NCBI GenBank assembly: GCA_014871385.1
Contig: CM026432.1
Location: 2,382,150 to 2,446,149 of the forward strand
DNA: 64,000 nucleotides
Direction: 5' to 3'
From: Ceratodon purpureus
Lineage: Eukaryota > Streptophyta > Bryopsida > Pseudoditrichales > Ditrichaceae
This document shows, piece after piece, positions 34,473 to 48,123 of the stretch. The position numbers were made by a program, and so were the translations under genes. The notes below the pieces were generated by a model that saw only the letters and a list, made by a program, of their open reading frames with translations, was not told the DNA's origin and made no database searches. Each line of letters opens with the position of its first letter. Position 1 is the stretch's first letter.

Positions 34473-37400
34473 TTACTCTGTCCAAGCAAGCGAACCAGCA
34501 AGAAGTAACTGACTTGGTAGTGGTCCTGGGCAAGGAGCCATGTATGTCACCTTTTTCCTGCAATGCGGGATTACCTTTTTGTTAGTATGCATTCATGGCT
34601 AGACAGATCATTTGTCCAGATTTCACAACAAAATTTGGAGATCCCAAAGTTGCTTCAATCTACAGGAAGTTTATGTCATATGTGTGAAAGTACTAAAACT
34701 ATTGAACATGATACTAAGCTTCAGGATAACTAGATTTAAGAATAACTAGACTAGAATAACATATGACAAAATCTACTAACACTGCGCATCAGATTGACTC
34801 TGCGCATCATCGCTCTTAGGCATCACGATATTATTACCGGAAAAGCCATGCAATATTTAAATATTACAATAGACCAAGTACCAAAACAACTACGAGTAGA
34901 ATTGCAAGAGATAAGCCTAACCTTTGCATGTCAATCTCGTTAATATAGATGAAGCCAGCAACATTACTGCTCACAGGTACCAACAAACACACACAAACTC
35001 TTGCATCGTCAATACATCGCATAGAAGACAACAACACTAAAAAATGTGCTGCAAACCAAAGTTTTTACACTTGAAGGTCATTAAAATTGGGTAAAAGAAT
35101 CTGGGAAGCTCGTGTCCTCAAAATGCAGTTTCAGTTCATGTACTCAATAATGCAAAAGCTATTTACTCAAGAACCGCAGTGCAATACTAGAAATCACAGC
35201 AAGAATATTCATACGCATCAGTATGCTCTGTAAGAGACAGCAGCAATTGTAAGCACCTCGAAAGGAGGTGTTCAGGGTCCTGGGCAAAGGAGACAGCCAG
35301 CACAACGTGTAACAAGTCGCGACTGAAGCCCACAGGTACAACACGTGTCGGATCTGCTGTAGGTTCTGCACCAATCGGTAAAGCTGATCGGGGGGCTTGA
35401 GGACCACCACCGATGCGGTACACTTGCAGGTCACTAAAATTCGCAACGGAGGAGTGGGGAGATAGATCATTTGACAACCCATAGAAGTACTCCTGCACAG
35501 AAGAAATATCAGAATTACATGTTCAAGACCAAACCAGAGGAGCGTCGTTTCACAGCGCTTTGTAGGGAATTCTACAAACACCATACAACGCTTTCCAAAA
35601 TAAGTCAACAAAATATGTCCTTCGTACCCCTCTCATACACATCCAGGACAAACAAAGTCAAGTATTGAACCATCAGAAGTTCTGCCAGGTCATCATTAAT
35701 AATACCTTTGTCTTCTGAACACGTGTCCGTTGTCGGTATTTTGAATTGCGATTCACAACACCTCCGGACTTGTGTAGTTTCACAATATCAACACCAGGCC
35801 TTGCTTTCAAGACTTCCTGGAGCATGCTGTACAATTTCTCCTGTGAAGTAAAAGGGTATACTTTTTTTTAAATCGGCACTTGACTAGCCCATACTACAAT
35901 AGTCTAAACACCACTTACAATAGGTTGTTTCAATCTAAATATCACTTACATATTGAACCTGATCCATTTATGTAAGGAGGAAAATTAGTGCACACGAATC
36001 ATAGGAACAAGAATTTGCCAAATAACAAAGCCAGATCTGAAATTAGTACCTGTCCAAGTACCAATACAACATCAGCTCGCAGTGTCTCAATGGCGTGCAA
36101 TAACAACTGAACCAACAATCATCCAACAAAGTGTCCACCCCAGTCAAAACTTATCCACGGCCACTATTAAACCAAATACACTAAATTTTGTTCAAACTAA
36201 TAGTGTGTACACCTCTCTAATTTCCAGCTGATTTAATGTATATTGGTAACAGTCACAGGTTGTTAAAAGCTATTACGAGTTTGGAAAACAATTATTAGTG
36301 TGCTCGATCAAATACATAATTTACACTAATATCTGTTTTCCAACTATTCCTATGATTCATCATACTATTTAAGAATCCAAACCAAATAATCATACACAAA
36401 GGTACGAGTTGCTAACCTCATAGCCGACTCCATCTACCCAACCCATGGTATTGATCACCATGCCCGCAGCTTGAACTTCAGGATTAGATGCTGATTGTAT
36501 ATCCAAAGTGCGGGCTAACTCTTTCACCAATACCTTATATAAGTCTAAATTCACACTGCACAATCACCTGCAAACTATTAATGGACTGGCATAAAAGACT
36601 TAAACGACAAACAAAAAACACTGAAGGTTTTACGATTATTACTATAAATACTGTCCAATTCTCCTCCAGTATGTAGAAAAAGGAAGAAAAAAAATGATCA
36701 AGTGTTTCAAGTCTAAATTCATTTTTGAGAACGATAAATAAGCTGTTATCATTTGAAACAATGATGCTCACGACCGACACCAATGCGAGAGATTAGCCGG
36801 ACTGTCCATGCTTCAGATTTTAACAAAAGAAGACTCGGTCATCCGAAGCAGACCCACCTTGGCGTAGTGTGTCCATAGAAGTAAACAAGGGGCAGATCCA
36901 GTGGAACTCCCTCGATAGGGTGTATAGGCATCTCGACTGGCGTTGCAGACACTGTACCAGGAATAGTGATTGAACCCTGACCTATATCCAGGTCTGCATA
37001 TGTTGGCTTCCAACCTTCTCTTGCAGCCCAACCAAGTAACATCCGCACCAAGCAGCTCTTTCCACAATCTGTTGGTCCTACCACGATACATCTGGGACCC
37101 TGCCAAAATCATATTGAAACTTAAAACAAAACAGTGAGAGAAGAAATGCAGGGCAGTCTTATAATCATCTGGACGCCTCGATCTAAAGCTAATCACTCTC
37201 ACTTACATAAGGTGCTGCAATCTAATTCTCTATCATCTATTAGCTGGACGGTAATGTCCACATGGGCTGTATTTTAACCATTGATTAAACATTGCGCCAA
37301 GATGGGTGGCACCCATTATAAAATTCAAGCAGAAAAGTGACATAGAAAGGGGAACATACTGCAAAGAAATTGCCCTCCAGTCGTTGAGAGTTGGGAGCAT

Positions 37401-38953
37401 CAGATGAAGACAGCGATTCCTTAGCTCTTCTGCGCCGTCGCTCAAGCACTGCATGCACATTCACATAGCTGACCATTGGAGTCTGTGCCCCACACCCGCA
37501 CACCAAAGAATGCCTGTCTTGATAGAGTCAAAGCCTCATCTTTACTATCATGAAAACTTACACGTTAAAACCATAAAAAATAAAATCGTAAAGCTTTAAC
37601 AGCGATAAAGAGCACGGGCTTTCATAAGTTTCAGAGGCAGAATAAATGAAGGTTCTCCTAGTTAGAAAAAAATGAAATTTAACCATACTGTTTTGCTCAG
37701 TTGAAGGGCCACGATTTTTAGAGTATTTTCGGTAGGTCTAGTGGGACACACAACTGAAGAACGTGTTCTCAACAGAGGTACAAGTGGAAACAAGCGAAGG
37801 CTGCGATGAACAGTGAAAAAATAACAACATAGTTTAACTTGTTTAGGTGCTCCTCCGCCAAAGAGTACAACATAAGTCGGTCACAATGACTAAACACGTA
37901 TCCTCTTAAACTTATTTCAGTAAAGGAAGATAAATTTACCTCGTCGGCAACATAGGCAACTTCAGAGACGCCATCCAACTCAATTGTGCATCCATGCCAA
38001 GTAAAGACCTGCAAGTCACGAAACGATTCATACGGAACTTAGCTGGATGAGATTATAGATTCTTGAGAGAAGCAGAAAATGTCCAACATCTAGAGAATTG
38101 GGGGAGAAAAAAAACAATGTACAGACTCTATCTACGCAACAGATACTGCAAAACACACATCCAGCCAAAGAAACCTGACTCGCTGGCAGCTCAAGATAAC
38201 TAAGACCAGAGCTCCCATGGCATCCCATAATGGGAAGGGTCCCATAACGGACCGTATCTTCACATATGATGCATATTTCTATACATTCCATAGACAACTA
38301 TTTGAAGGCCACAGCGTCCACCATGGGTACTCCTGCCTTTCTGTAAGAACTCTTCACAAGTCTAAGGTCCTCTGCCAAGACCCTTAAACCCTAAACCTTG
38401 ATAAACCAGTGGTATCATCATCTCTGATAACCTGACATCTGCTTAAGGAACTGGAAACCAAAAGGGACGATGATCCACCAGTGAATTCAAAAACCAGGCC
38501 ATGATCTTTGCTCTCTAAATTCAAATCTGCTGCCATCACTAATTTCTACCCATGTCATCGGCCAGTTCTTCACATGAATCATCACATAGCTCACGCATTG
38601 ATCCACATAGTGGGAGATTACGCAGTAGGCCGAGGCTTCGACAATGCGACTGTTCATTGCCAAGCACGTTTGAGCCATGCCGAAGAATATTGCAACATAA
38701 CCCCAGGCATGGAAACGAAGAGACTCACAGCGAACTTGTGCGCGGCAGGGAAAGTCATCCAAAACATGGGAGGCAGCTCGGTGCCAAAAATCTCTGCCGT
38801 CCCACTCACGAGCTGCAGCTTCAGCGACGAATCCATGCCCACCTCCACGCGCAGCTCATTCTCCCTCTGCAGCTTGAACTTCCGCGTCGTGCTCCCGGCG
38901 CCGGTTCCCGCCCCGCCCCCGCCTGTCACTCCCGCCCCCGCGCTCGCTGCCAT
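34473..38953 (-). CDS. CLP1: CLP1, polyribonucleotide 5'-hydroxyl kinase / pre-mRNA cleavage factor II subunit (451 aa, 10 exons)
   Basis: CLP1 acts in the nucleus in mRNA 3'-end formation with PCF11; family members can phosphorylate RNA 5' ends. Exons by frame and splice consensus: 38953-38729, 38008-37940, 37482-37360, 37099-36858, 36555-36417, 36106-36050, 35840-35706, 35492-35257, 34966-34922 and 34557-34473, totalling 1356 nt in phase. The N-terminal domain has ELRVEVG and SGTAEIFGTELPP. The P-loop is VGPTDCGKS in exon 4, followed by DLDIGQGSITIPG and PLVYFYGHTTP. MVINTMGWVDGVGYE and SDLQVYRIGGGPQAPRSALP follow, and the C-terminal domain ends APCPGPLPSQLLLAGSLAW. Arabidopsis CLPS3 is about 444 aa. 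The frame is intact. The protein starts with a Gly/Ala-rich stretch encoded by a C/G-rich sequence. Confidence 0.94.
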
Positions 38954-40594
38954 CTCCCTCTCCTCAACCCCCTCCCCCTCCCCACTTCTCCCCCACCCTT
39001 CAACCCCCCAAAAATCCCAAAAACCTGAAACCACAATTCCACCAAAAAACTTCAAGACTCTCACACATAACAAATCACTCAACTCATCAAGTACTTCAAA
39101 ATACTAACCCCTCCTCCCTTCACCATACCTCCTCCCACTCCCTCCTCAGCTCCCCCACATCCCTCAAAAACCAAAAAACCAACCCAAAATCCTAAAACAA
39201 CCAAAACCTTCACCAAAATTCCACAAAAACCAAAAAAACTAAAAACTAAATCACAAAACTCAAGAATACATCAAAAATCAACAAACTCCAGCAAACAAAA
39301 CTCTCTCTCCTTCACCCTAACGCTTCCCAATCCCTCCCACAACACACTCAAAATGATCAGGGCTCCCCTGAACTCAAAGTAAAAATGTTCATGAGAAATT
39401 TTACCGAATAAGAAGAGATGGGAGAGAGAGGAGTTGGAAAAAGAGGTGGAAAATTGGATGTGCTGGGGTTTTAGAGCATGGTGAGGAAGTGGGATGGCAG
39501 AGATGGAGGACCCATGTGAGGAAACACTGAACAAGTGAAGAAGTGAAGAAGAAGACTGAGAGTGAAGAGGCTTGAACTCCAGGTGCCTTGATCCAGGTCT
39601 AGGTCTTGGCTCCAGGTCTTGGTGTCTTTTCATGAGAATTTTTTGTTTGGGATCTTGACTGATTGATGAGTGATGTGGTTCACTTCATTGACTTGTGTCT
39701 TGTTTTTTCTTTTTTTTTGTGTTTATTTGGGGATGTATTTTGTGTGAAATGCCTTACTTGAAGTGAAGTGACTTGGGTCTGTTAGTGGTTTCGGGAGATT
39801 GATTTTGGAGGTTGATGTGAGTTGTGGTGATGTTTTTTTATTCGTTGGAGTTTGGTACTTTGGGAGGTTGCAAGGATGGGTGCTTTTGAAGATTGTGATG
39901 TGAGTGTGAGTCTCTTTCAAAAGATACGGTACTCTGTTTTGGCTGCCCTGCTTGAAGCTGTGTCTGTGGTTCATAAGTTTTGGATGTAGAAATTGCATTT
40001 GATTTTTAAAAAATGGGAAAAATTATAAGCTCAGAATGTTGCAGCTTGGTGTGCATCATGGTAGGTTTCCTACAAGATGGAATTATTTGCAGCTGTTGTG
40101 TTGTAAGATGCTGAAGTAGAAACGCAGGAAAACACAGGGGAAAACAACTCCACTAAGGCTGCACATGAAAGCTTCTGCTTTTTTTACTGTGACAGGCAAC
40201 AAGAAAGACGAGAGGAGATATTTACATATTTTCTTTCATTGATTTCTTCAACGCTTGGTTGAAGTTCAGTTGTCAAGCACTCTCAGTTCACCAAAAAATG
40301 AGATGATTCGATGAATACCAACATTAGGGCAATTTGCCATGGGGTCTGGCCAACTAATTGTAGGGTCATGCCTTGCCAAACTAGCCAAATGTTGGCTCCG
40401 AAATCTACAGATCACCATGGCAGGCAGCTCAATGGAAACATGGCCACAGAGGCTGTTCCATGCTACAATCAATGTCACTAAAAAAAAGCTGTGAAGAGAT
40501 TGTAAAAAGCATGTACTTGGAGATTGACTCCAAACCTGGAGATGCTGAGCTGCAAAGAATCGTTCATAATCAATGAATGGCACAATCCTAGTTC
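38954..40594. other. CLP1 upstream region, then RAD4 3' region
   Basis: From about 38960 to 39320 the plus strand is almost only C and A (G and T on the transcribed strand), a strong strand bias in the CLP1 leader or promoter. From 39640 to 40590 the base mix is ordinary; it must hold the RAD4 3' UTR and the CLP1 promoter. No further gene is seen. Confidence 0.5.
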
Positions 40595-43500
40595 CTACAT
40601 TTCTTCAACTTGTATCATGGATCCACACTGACACCGCTTGGTTGTGATACCAGTTTCTGCATCGTAGCTTTCACTGCTCTCAACGTAGTGGTGCACATGT
40701 GCAGGATCTGCCGCGTCGCCTGCCCGAGAGCTCTTATCTTCCGGAAGAGATTGAGTTGTGCAATCCATGGCACTCTCACTCTGGGTTGGAATGGCCGTAT
40801 CTGTTACTTCTGGGTCAGAAAGCTTCTGTCTTGATGTAAATGTTGCAGCTTCAGAAGGGTCTCCTTCGTATGTTTCTCGAAGCCGCTTGCGAGTAGCCAC
40901 TGATAAAAGGAGCTGGCGCCACCGCATAGCTGCTTGTTCCTCCCTTTTCTTCACGAGTTGGGCAGCCCGTTGATCCTCATATTCATAATATGCCTGCATC
41001 GAATTATAGAACGTCATTAATACAATTCAATGGTAAAATGGCAGTCATGGAAAGCAAACCGGGTATAAAAGAGTAATTGTGTATCAAGAACTTGGAAGGA
41101 GATGCCAGCCATTATTGCTCTGATAGTTTCGGTATTATTAGACTAAATAAAGAATGTGACCCTCTCTATTCAACAGAGTTCAAACGTCATAATTGTACTC
41201 TCTAGTTTGTCGTCATAACATACCTCCATAATTGCATCTTTGAACTCTTCACAAACCACGAGGCCTTCAAAAACTGGTACCGAGTGCCCCCTACGGATTT
41301 CGAATCCCACCATAGCAGGTGCAAAGTCGACTCCCAAACGTTGGCACACAGGAACCAGACGAGGAAATCGCAGATGCACAGTTCCAGGTGGTAAGCACTT
41401 TTCTGACCAGACATCCACCTGCCCACGTTCATTCTGAAACAAGACAGGAGCTTCTCAGTCATACTGTATGCATAAAAACAATGAGCGAAAAACATCTTAC
41501 ACGAAGATTTTGTTACCCGCCAAAAGAATCCGTCAGTATTCGATATCAACTCATTGAGTTCACAAACATGCAGAAAGAATGTCATGAAATTCCTACGTAT
41601 GAATCAGCAAATATCAAGTTTAGCCTCTGTTCGATAGAAGTCGCTTACTCTGGGTACGATCCCACCAACTGCTCGTGGAAGTTCATATTTCTCTGTCTGC
41701 CACTCCCCGAACAACTCCGCCATGATGGGTTCCTTCTTGCTTTCCTCCTGTGTCAAGTCCTCAGCTTCACCAGTGCTTTGTTTCGGTACAGCTCGAGATT
41801 TCACTATCTGTAGCCAAGATAGGGTGAGAACACCGTATCACATAAACAGTGGATATTGAACACACTCAAACATTGAAGTAAATGAAGCTGCAGCAAAACG
41901 AGCTTTAGTAACCGCACGAATCCAGGTGAAACAAACCTTGGCAGGCAACTCCCCGGGTTTCACTTTGCGGCCTTCTCGAAGCCAGCGATCACTGGTATGC
42001 AACGTCTGCACAGAACTCCGCCGAAAGACTGGTTGGCCAGCACAGTACCCAAGCACTGGACCTTTCGGATACACTGTTTCGTACTTCTTAAGCCATCTCT
42101 CCAGCACATAAAGGTGGTGTGTTTTATAAGCCTGTGTAATCCAAAATGGTTCCATGACATAAGTAACAGAACCGAGTGACAAAAACATATATCTCATCCT
42201 TGCACACCGAACCATTTATCAAGAGAAGAAGCATGAAGGAAACTGTATCTGAAGTGAGAATCGATCAATTGCTCGGTTTGAAAAGACCTGTTGATTGGTT
42301 GGCAGAGGCTCCCTATGAAGCTTGGTATCCAATTCCATATCCTCTCGATCAGCACGCGGAGTGTATTGAGGCTCTTCACGTCCATTAGCTGTCGTATCGC
42401 TACTTTTCAGCTCATTGAGAGAGGCCTGGAAAGGTATCGAGGGAGGAGGTAGTATTGAAGGTCCCGAAGTTGCATCTGCCTCCAGTTGTTTAAGAGGAAT
42501 CATAGTGGACTCCCACCATTCTGAATCCACCCTGAGAGGCTCTATAGATGACCACAAGTTCACGTACCTACAAACCATTGGCCAGAATAGACTGATTATA
42601 ACCAATCTGTAAATTGTTTCATGATATTCAAAGACCATAGACACCTTGGAAGCTTCCATTGAAAGCACGCTGTAGACAATCTATCTCGTTTAATCCCTCT
42701 CAGAGGCTTACGGAAGAAAAATTGTTAACGGGTCCAAAACATTGACATGACGATAATTTCAGAAAAAAAACTTGTGGGCCTCAGTAGGTTGAGATAAAAA
42801 CACGATGAAAGTTTGAGCAATGGTGGGACAATGGCATTTTCTCGCAGATAGAAATCAGACATAATCAGTAGAAATGAGATGTAGTAATAATGCACATAAC
42901 CAAACAACACTGGAAATATTGTGAGAAATAAGTAAGCACCTTCGTGTCACGTCCTTAGCTCCAGCACCTGCGAAAGCAACAACATAACGCAATGGAGATC
43001 GACACGCAGCTGTCGCGCCTTCCACCTGATCAGCTCCATCCACAATCCCTCTTGTGGCGTCCACGTGTACCCACCTGCAATGATAAGCCAGTTCTTGCTC
43101 AAAAAATGGATGCAGCCAACTACGAGTCCTAAATATGAATGCGTGATTCATAAGCCGAACACTACCATTCATCTGAAGAAAGTAGTCATGGCCTGTGTTC
43201 TTAGCAAATGCAGGTCAGTCCTTCAAAATCAGTAAATCTGAGCTACAACAATAAGATTACATGCTCAAGCCGCACGATTCATCAAGTTGAAGGCTCACCT
43301 GCCACCACTGCCTTCGCCTCCACAGTAGACTTCTGCCCATTGGAGCAAAGGGCCCATCTTCAAGGACCATACAGACCCACTGGTGTTACCTTTTCCTCCT
43401 TTTTCAAATATTTTTGATTTCCCACCACTGCCTTGAAGTTGGGGCTTGACACTGTTCTCCTCCTTCTCACTAATGACTGCATTAGTCTGTGCACTCTCTA

Positions 43501-46500
43501 TTTCAGCAGCTGCTGCAGTTGCGGCGAGAGCCATAGCTATCTGTGCTTCAAACTCTTCATCACCTTTTCTTTTTGAATTACTCCTTTCGGCATGCTCGCT
43601 ACCAGGAGTCTTGGAGCTCTCTCCCTGCTTCCCATTTTCATCTGCTTTTGCACGTCGTCGTCCCTTTTTGCCTGGAATGGCCTCGCTTTTAGCATCTACT
43701 TGGACCACGTCGTCAGATTTTGCAGCTTTGCCACGACCTCGACCTCGACCCCGACCCCTCCCTCTAGCAGGACTATCAGCTGTGCGTCCTCCATTACTTC
43801 CCCTACCAACGTCTCCAGATGTGATCGCCTGAACCTCATCCAGGGGAATGGGGGAATTTATCGCTACTCGAGTTTCACGACGAGCTAGGACCTTGCTAAG
43901 TTCTGCTACCTGTTGCTTTAGATCAAATTGAAACCGGGGTCCGATTCGTGTATAGCGGAATGGGGCATTGGGATCCCAATCGACTGATGCTTCGAGACTT
44001 TCGGCATCAGGTTTTATAGAAGCAACATCCAGTACCGTCACGTACCTGAGGACAAAGTGTTAGTTAGTTTTCATCTTCAGAAGAGACAACCCATGCTGAA
44101 TAACATTTTCATTTCTCCGTAATGTGGCAGTTGTGGAGTTACGACCAAGTGTCCAGAATATCATATATCTACCGGAAAGTCTCTTATATGTAGCTCACAC
44201 GTCAACGATTACACTAACAAAAATATATGCATAGCTTGGTACATACTTCCCAAGTGTCCAGTCTATGTGATGAGTAGCTGTCACCGACTTGGAATTTGCA
44301 TAAAAAGTCACTAACAGACGTACCTACAAACGTAACCAAGCCCTCGAAAAAGTGCCACAGAAAGTGCTGCAAGCTGTAAACAAGAATAAAAAGGTTAATA
44401 AATAGATTAAATTAACTCTTCAGAAGAGTGACTAGGTAGGAACACAATCTTCTAAGAGTGTAAATCTGGGACTTCCATGAGGCATACCATAAGAGAAGAG
44501 AACATACATATCAAAGAAGAACGAGATAATCGAGAGAAGCATAACACACTTCACAAGCATTATTATACCTCTTCTGCTGAGCCGCACTGCTTCTGAAGAA
44601 CTTCTGACAAACGAGTATCTAGTGTATCGACATCCTCTTTACTTTGCCTTGATGACCCTTCGTCAGGCAACAGCAATCGGAATTGGTTTTGGAACTGCAA
44701 AAAAACGATCCAAATTTATACTTCAATTCCAGACACACCACGAAAGCTACAAAAAAATAAATATATATCATCTGGTATCGGTAGAGCTCTGTGTTAAACC
44801 AGTTGAAGATCCCTGGACGTCTTAAGCTAAACACCCTGTATGGGATATCTACTCACTTACCCAGCTAACTATATGCTCTAGACGTCCAATAGTCACTCTG
44901 TCGACATCAGCAGATGGAAGAAGACGCGAGGGCAACACAGAAATAAGAGAAGCCTGTCAAAACCAGTAGAAAGGTGTCAGAAGTATAATATAGAAGATCT
45001 CACTGAATCATTCTGAAAACAAACAATGCAGACAACCCCAGCATACAAAACATATATCCTGAACGTTGCAAAATTTGCTCTCGCCAGCTCAGTGGTTGCT
45101 TCATGAGTTTGATAGGTCATACTGCTGTTTCTCTTGTTGAGATCCCGACAACAAACCTACGATACTAACCTGAAGTAGAGAATCATCACTTGATTGAGAT
45201 ACCATCCTCCCTCGTGCCAGCAAGCACAGTAAATGTGCCATATGAACTTGAGTAGCAAATTCCTGAGCAACATTAATAAGTACTGTTCAATACAATACAT
45301 ATTGGTTGAAATAGATCTCTAGTGCCTGACTTACACCATCGGCCCACTTGGGCCATATGAAGAATAACAGGTTCTGATCATAAAGCCAACTTCCAGAATT
45401 TTCCGAAGACACAGTCATCATATTCTGAAATTTTGACAAGCTTAAATACCTTGTCATTGGCGTTAGCCCTTCGAAGAGGGGATTTCTTTGACTTCTTCTC
45501 CAATTCTTCTCCAGGACTGCCATCTGCATCGAAAGTAATTTTTCCAGACCATCCTTTTAAGGGAGTAGTCTCATCAGCTCCTCCAACTCTAGCTCCTTCA
45601 TCACCATCTTCCCAATCAAATTCCTCGTCATTGGGAACATGGCTGTCATTATCTTCCTGATCAATTTCTCAAAATATCAATGACATGGCCCTCAACTTCC
45701 TCAACTGGTCACCAGGAATACGAATTCAATGCAATCTAGGTTCTCAGCATGTATATCATCTCCCATTCACAAAAGTCACAAGGCTTCAAGACACCAACTT
45801 TAAGATAGACACCGATTCCTCCACCACCTGCATAATTCATCATGCTGGACTAAATATCTTTCATTGCTGCAAAATTATGTGGGGCGTATGCCTTCGAGTA
45901 CAGACCTGTCTCTCGGATGGTTGAGGAAGACTGGAACTCGCCGGCTCAGATGTGCTAGGTCCAGCATGTTGTTGGCTCAGCTCAAGCTCTTGAGTTGTCC
46001 GTGCACGCATTCCACACACTACCTCTGAGGTATTTCTTTGAGAAGCTCGTCCACCAGGTATCCCCTGCTGTAATATGGTTGAATCCTTCTCATTCAGTTC
46101 ATCCTATAAATGGAAAAAAAATCTACGAAAATAGAGGTCCTAGAGTACAGAACAATGCACACTAACTCGTGTCTCCAATCTTAATCTTTGTACTAGTACA
46201 CATTAAAGAGGCAACCTAGTCCATTATCATCAAGTCCAGTGGCTCATTAGTCACAGATAGTTAAGATCGAGACAATTATCCTGAGTCACACCTAAGAAAT
46301 GCTAACCATACGAGTTACTTCAAAACTTATGCCTTATGTTTCAAACTTTAAGCATTCTGCAATTGATATGTTTTGCCACACCCTATATTCACATACTCGT
46401 TACAATACTCTACGTCACTTATTCGTGAAGGAAAAATCGTTTGAGGCTTACAATGGTGGCCTCCTTTTTAGTTCCAAGCCGCTTCTTTCGTTTCGATCCG

Positions 46501-46990
46501 ACCCGATCCAGTAGCTGATCCACGGTTTGGCGAGAGGCATCCGCCAGTGTTTCTGTAACATTACAGCTTCAACCAGTGAGTATTCTGGCCTTGTACCACT
46601 GCAGAGTGTAGAGACGTGGTTCCTAGAAGGAAAGTAGATAACGAGAAACGAGAGAACACCAAATGTCTTCCGAAACTTTTACACTAACTGCAAAGCACAA
46701 TTTAAAACACCTGGAGCAGCGGAGCCGTCTCCACCGCGGGTGGAAGTGTCATTTTCATGCAAGCTTCGGAGGAGGTTGTCTAAGCCTGCAAAGAACGATT
46801 ATTTTTCAAGTGTCAACACAATTTCACCTGTAAAGCAAAAGATTGATAAAGCCGGTGTTATATTTCATTTCCAATCTCAAGGTAGATATCACAAATAAAG
46901 ACAACTTCAGGTTGAAATTTCTGTGAAACACATTCGTAAACACTCACCCGTATCTCCTTCCTGAGCTTCTTTGCTCCGTCGAGTCCGCAT
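40595..46990 (-). CDS. RAD4: RAD4/XPC DNA damage recognition protein (about 1036 aa, 16 exons)
   Basis: XPC/Rad4 starts global-genome nucleotide excision repair by binding distorted DNA, with RAD23 and centrin as partners. Exons: 46990-46948, 46785-46711, 46552-46452, 46103-45906, 45656-45450, 45262-45170, 44953-44861, 44694-44569, 44373-44325, 44045-43299, 43074-42940, 42567-42288, 42131-41937, 41807-41649, 41433-41224 and 40993-40595. One edge near 44325 may be off by a base. The transglutaminase-like core spans exons 6-11 (RYVTVLDVASIKP, WVHVDATRGIVDG, RYVVAFAGAGAKDVTRRY). The beta-hairpin domains start at THHLYVLERWLKKYE; BHD3 holds GTVHLRFPRLVPVC and DFAPAMVGFEIRRG. The C-terminal TKRCQCGSMIQVEEM is typical of plant RAD4. 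The large exon 10 carries an RGRGRGRGRGRG tract and basic clusters, probably nuclear targeting. It is longer than Arabidopsis RAD4 (865 aa), mainly in low-complexity inserts. Confidence 0.93.
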
Positions 46991-47994
46991 CAATCACCCT
47001 ACTCGTCAGAATCCACTTCCAGAAAATTAATCACCTGTGTAGAATTCTCAAAGCAAGTGAATAACAAACGATACTCGTCACTTAAAACCGGAGTAACACT
47101 TCTTCTGCAACTAGTGCTGAAAATGCACTGTAAAACTTCGCACCCTAGACCGAAATACTCATCTCCTTTCAGTGGCACATCAACATGAAAAAGAGGAAGT
47201 CTAATATTTAAGCTACGTACTCCAAACACGATACACTCAAGATATCTCTGTCACATATGAAAATGCAAACTGCGTCTGCAACGACAAGCGCAGAAAAACA
47301 AGCAAAAAATAAAGTCCCAGAGCAGCTGCAACGTGATCCTTCACAGCGTCAATTCTCCAAATCTCCCTCAAAACACTATCTACTCCCTTCTCCATCACTT
47401 CATCTTCCAACAAACGTCTAACTTCGCACTAACAGACGTCCAGCCACACGTGAAACTCTCCAAAAAAATCAAAACGCAACCTCTTCTAACAGCATAGCTA
47501 CCACATTCCAAAACTAAACATCTCTGTCACACAATTACGTCAAAACTCCCCTCGTTGACACATTTTGCACAAGACAAAGATCCGAAGAAGGCTTCCACCA
47601 AAACCACACCAAGAGAAAAATTCCAAACGATCACCACCACCAAACCAACCTCAACGTAAAATCCCAAAACCTTCACAATCTGAAAAGTGATCCCACCTGG
47701 TTGAGTGCGCCAGATGACTCCGAAACACTGAGAGACAATTACAAGCACACACACAAAATAACACAAGAAGCCGCAGCTGGGTCGGACGCACAGACACTCA
47801 AATGAGCTCCAGCTTGTGCCTGCGTGAAGGAGAAGCTCCACGGATGGCGAAATGGGCTCAACTTGTCTGCGCAGGGAGCTTGCGCACCGCTCTTCTACGA
47901 CAAGGCTGCACACAACCCAGAAGAACTGCAGACGTCACTTTCTGTTCGTCGAACAGAACTTGGAGTTGTCTTCGAGTTCGTCGGCCCACTCTCC
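46991..47994. other. bidirectional intergenic region between RAD4 and PDCD2
   Basis: About 1.1 kb separates the two divergent start codons. It must hold both promoters and leaders. A 128-codon minus-strand frame at 47527-47913 shows no known domain and is probably chance or part of the RAD4 leader. Confidence 0.5.
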
Positions 47995-48009
47995 AGGGTT
48001 TAGGGTTTT
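47995..48009 (+). promoter_or_regulatory. telo-box-like element in the PDCD2 leader
   Basis: AGGGTTTAGGGTTTT contains TAGGGTTT, the reverse of the plant telo box AAACCCTA, 115-129 bp upstream of the first ATG. Telo boxes are known near the starts of plant genes for ribosomal proteins and other translation factors. That would fit a ribosome-biogenesis helper such as PDCD2. Confidence 0.5.
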
Positions 48010-48123
48010 GCGTTTTCTAGTCTGAAAGTCCAATTGGGTTCCACCAAAACTTTTGTTTCTTCTCTCCTCACATGACATTGATGTAGAGCTAAGATTGTGC
48101 TCGAAGTTGGTATTGAGTCGGAG

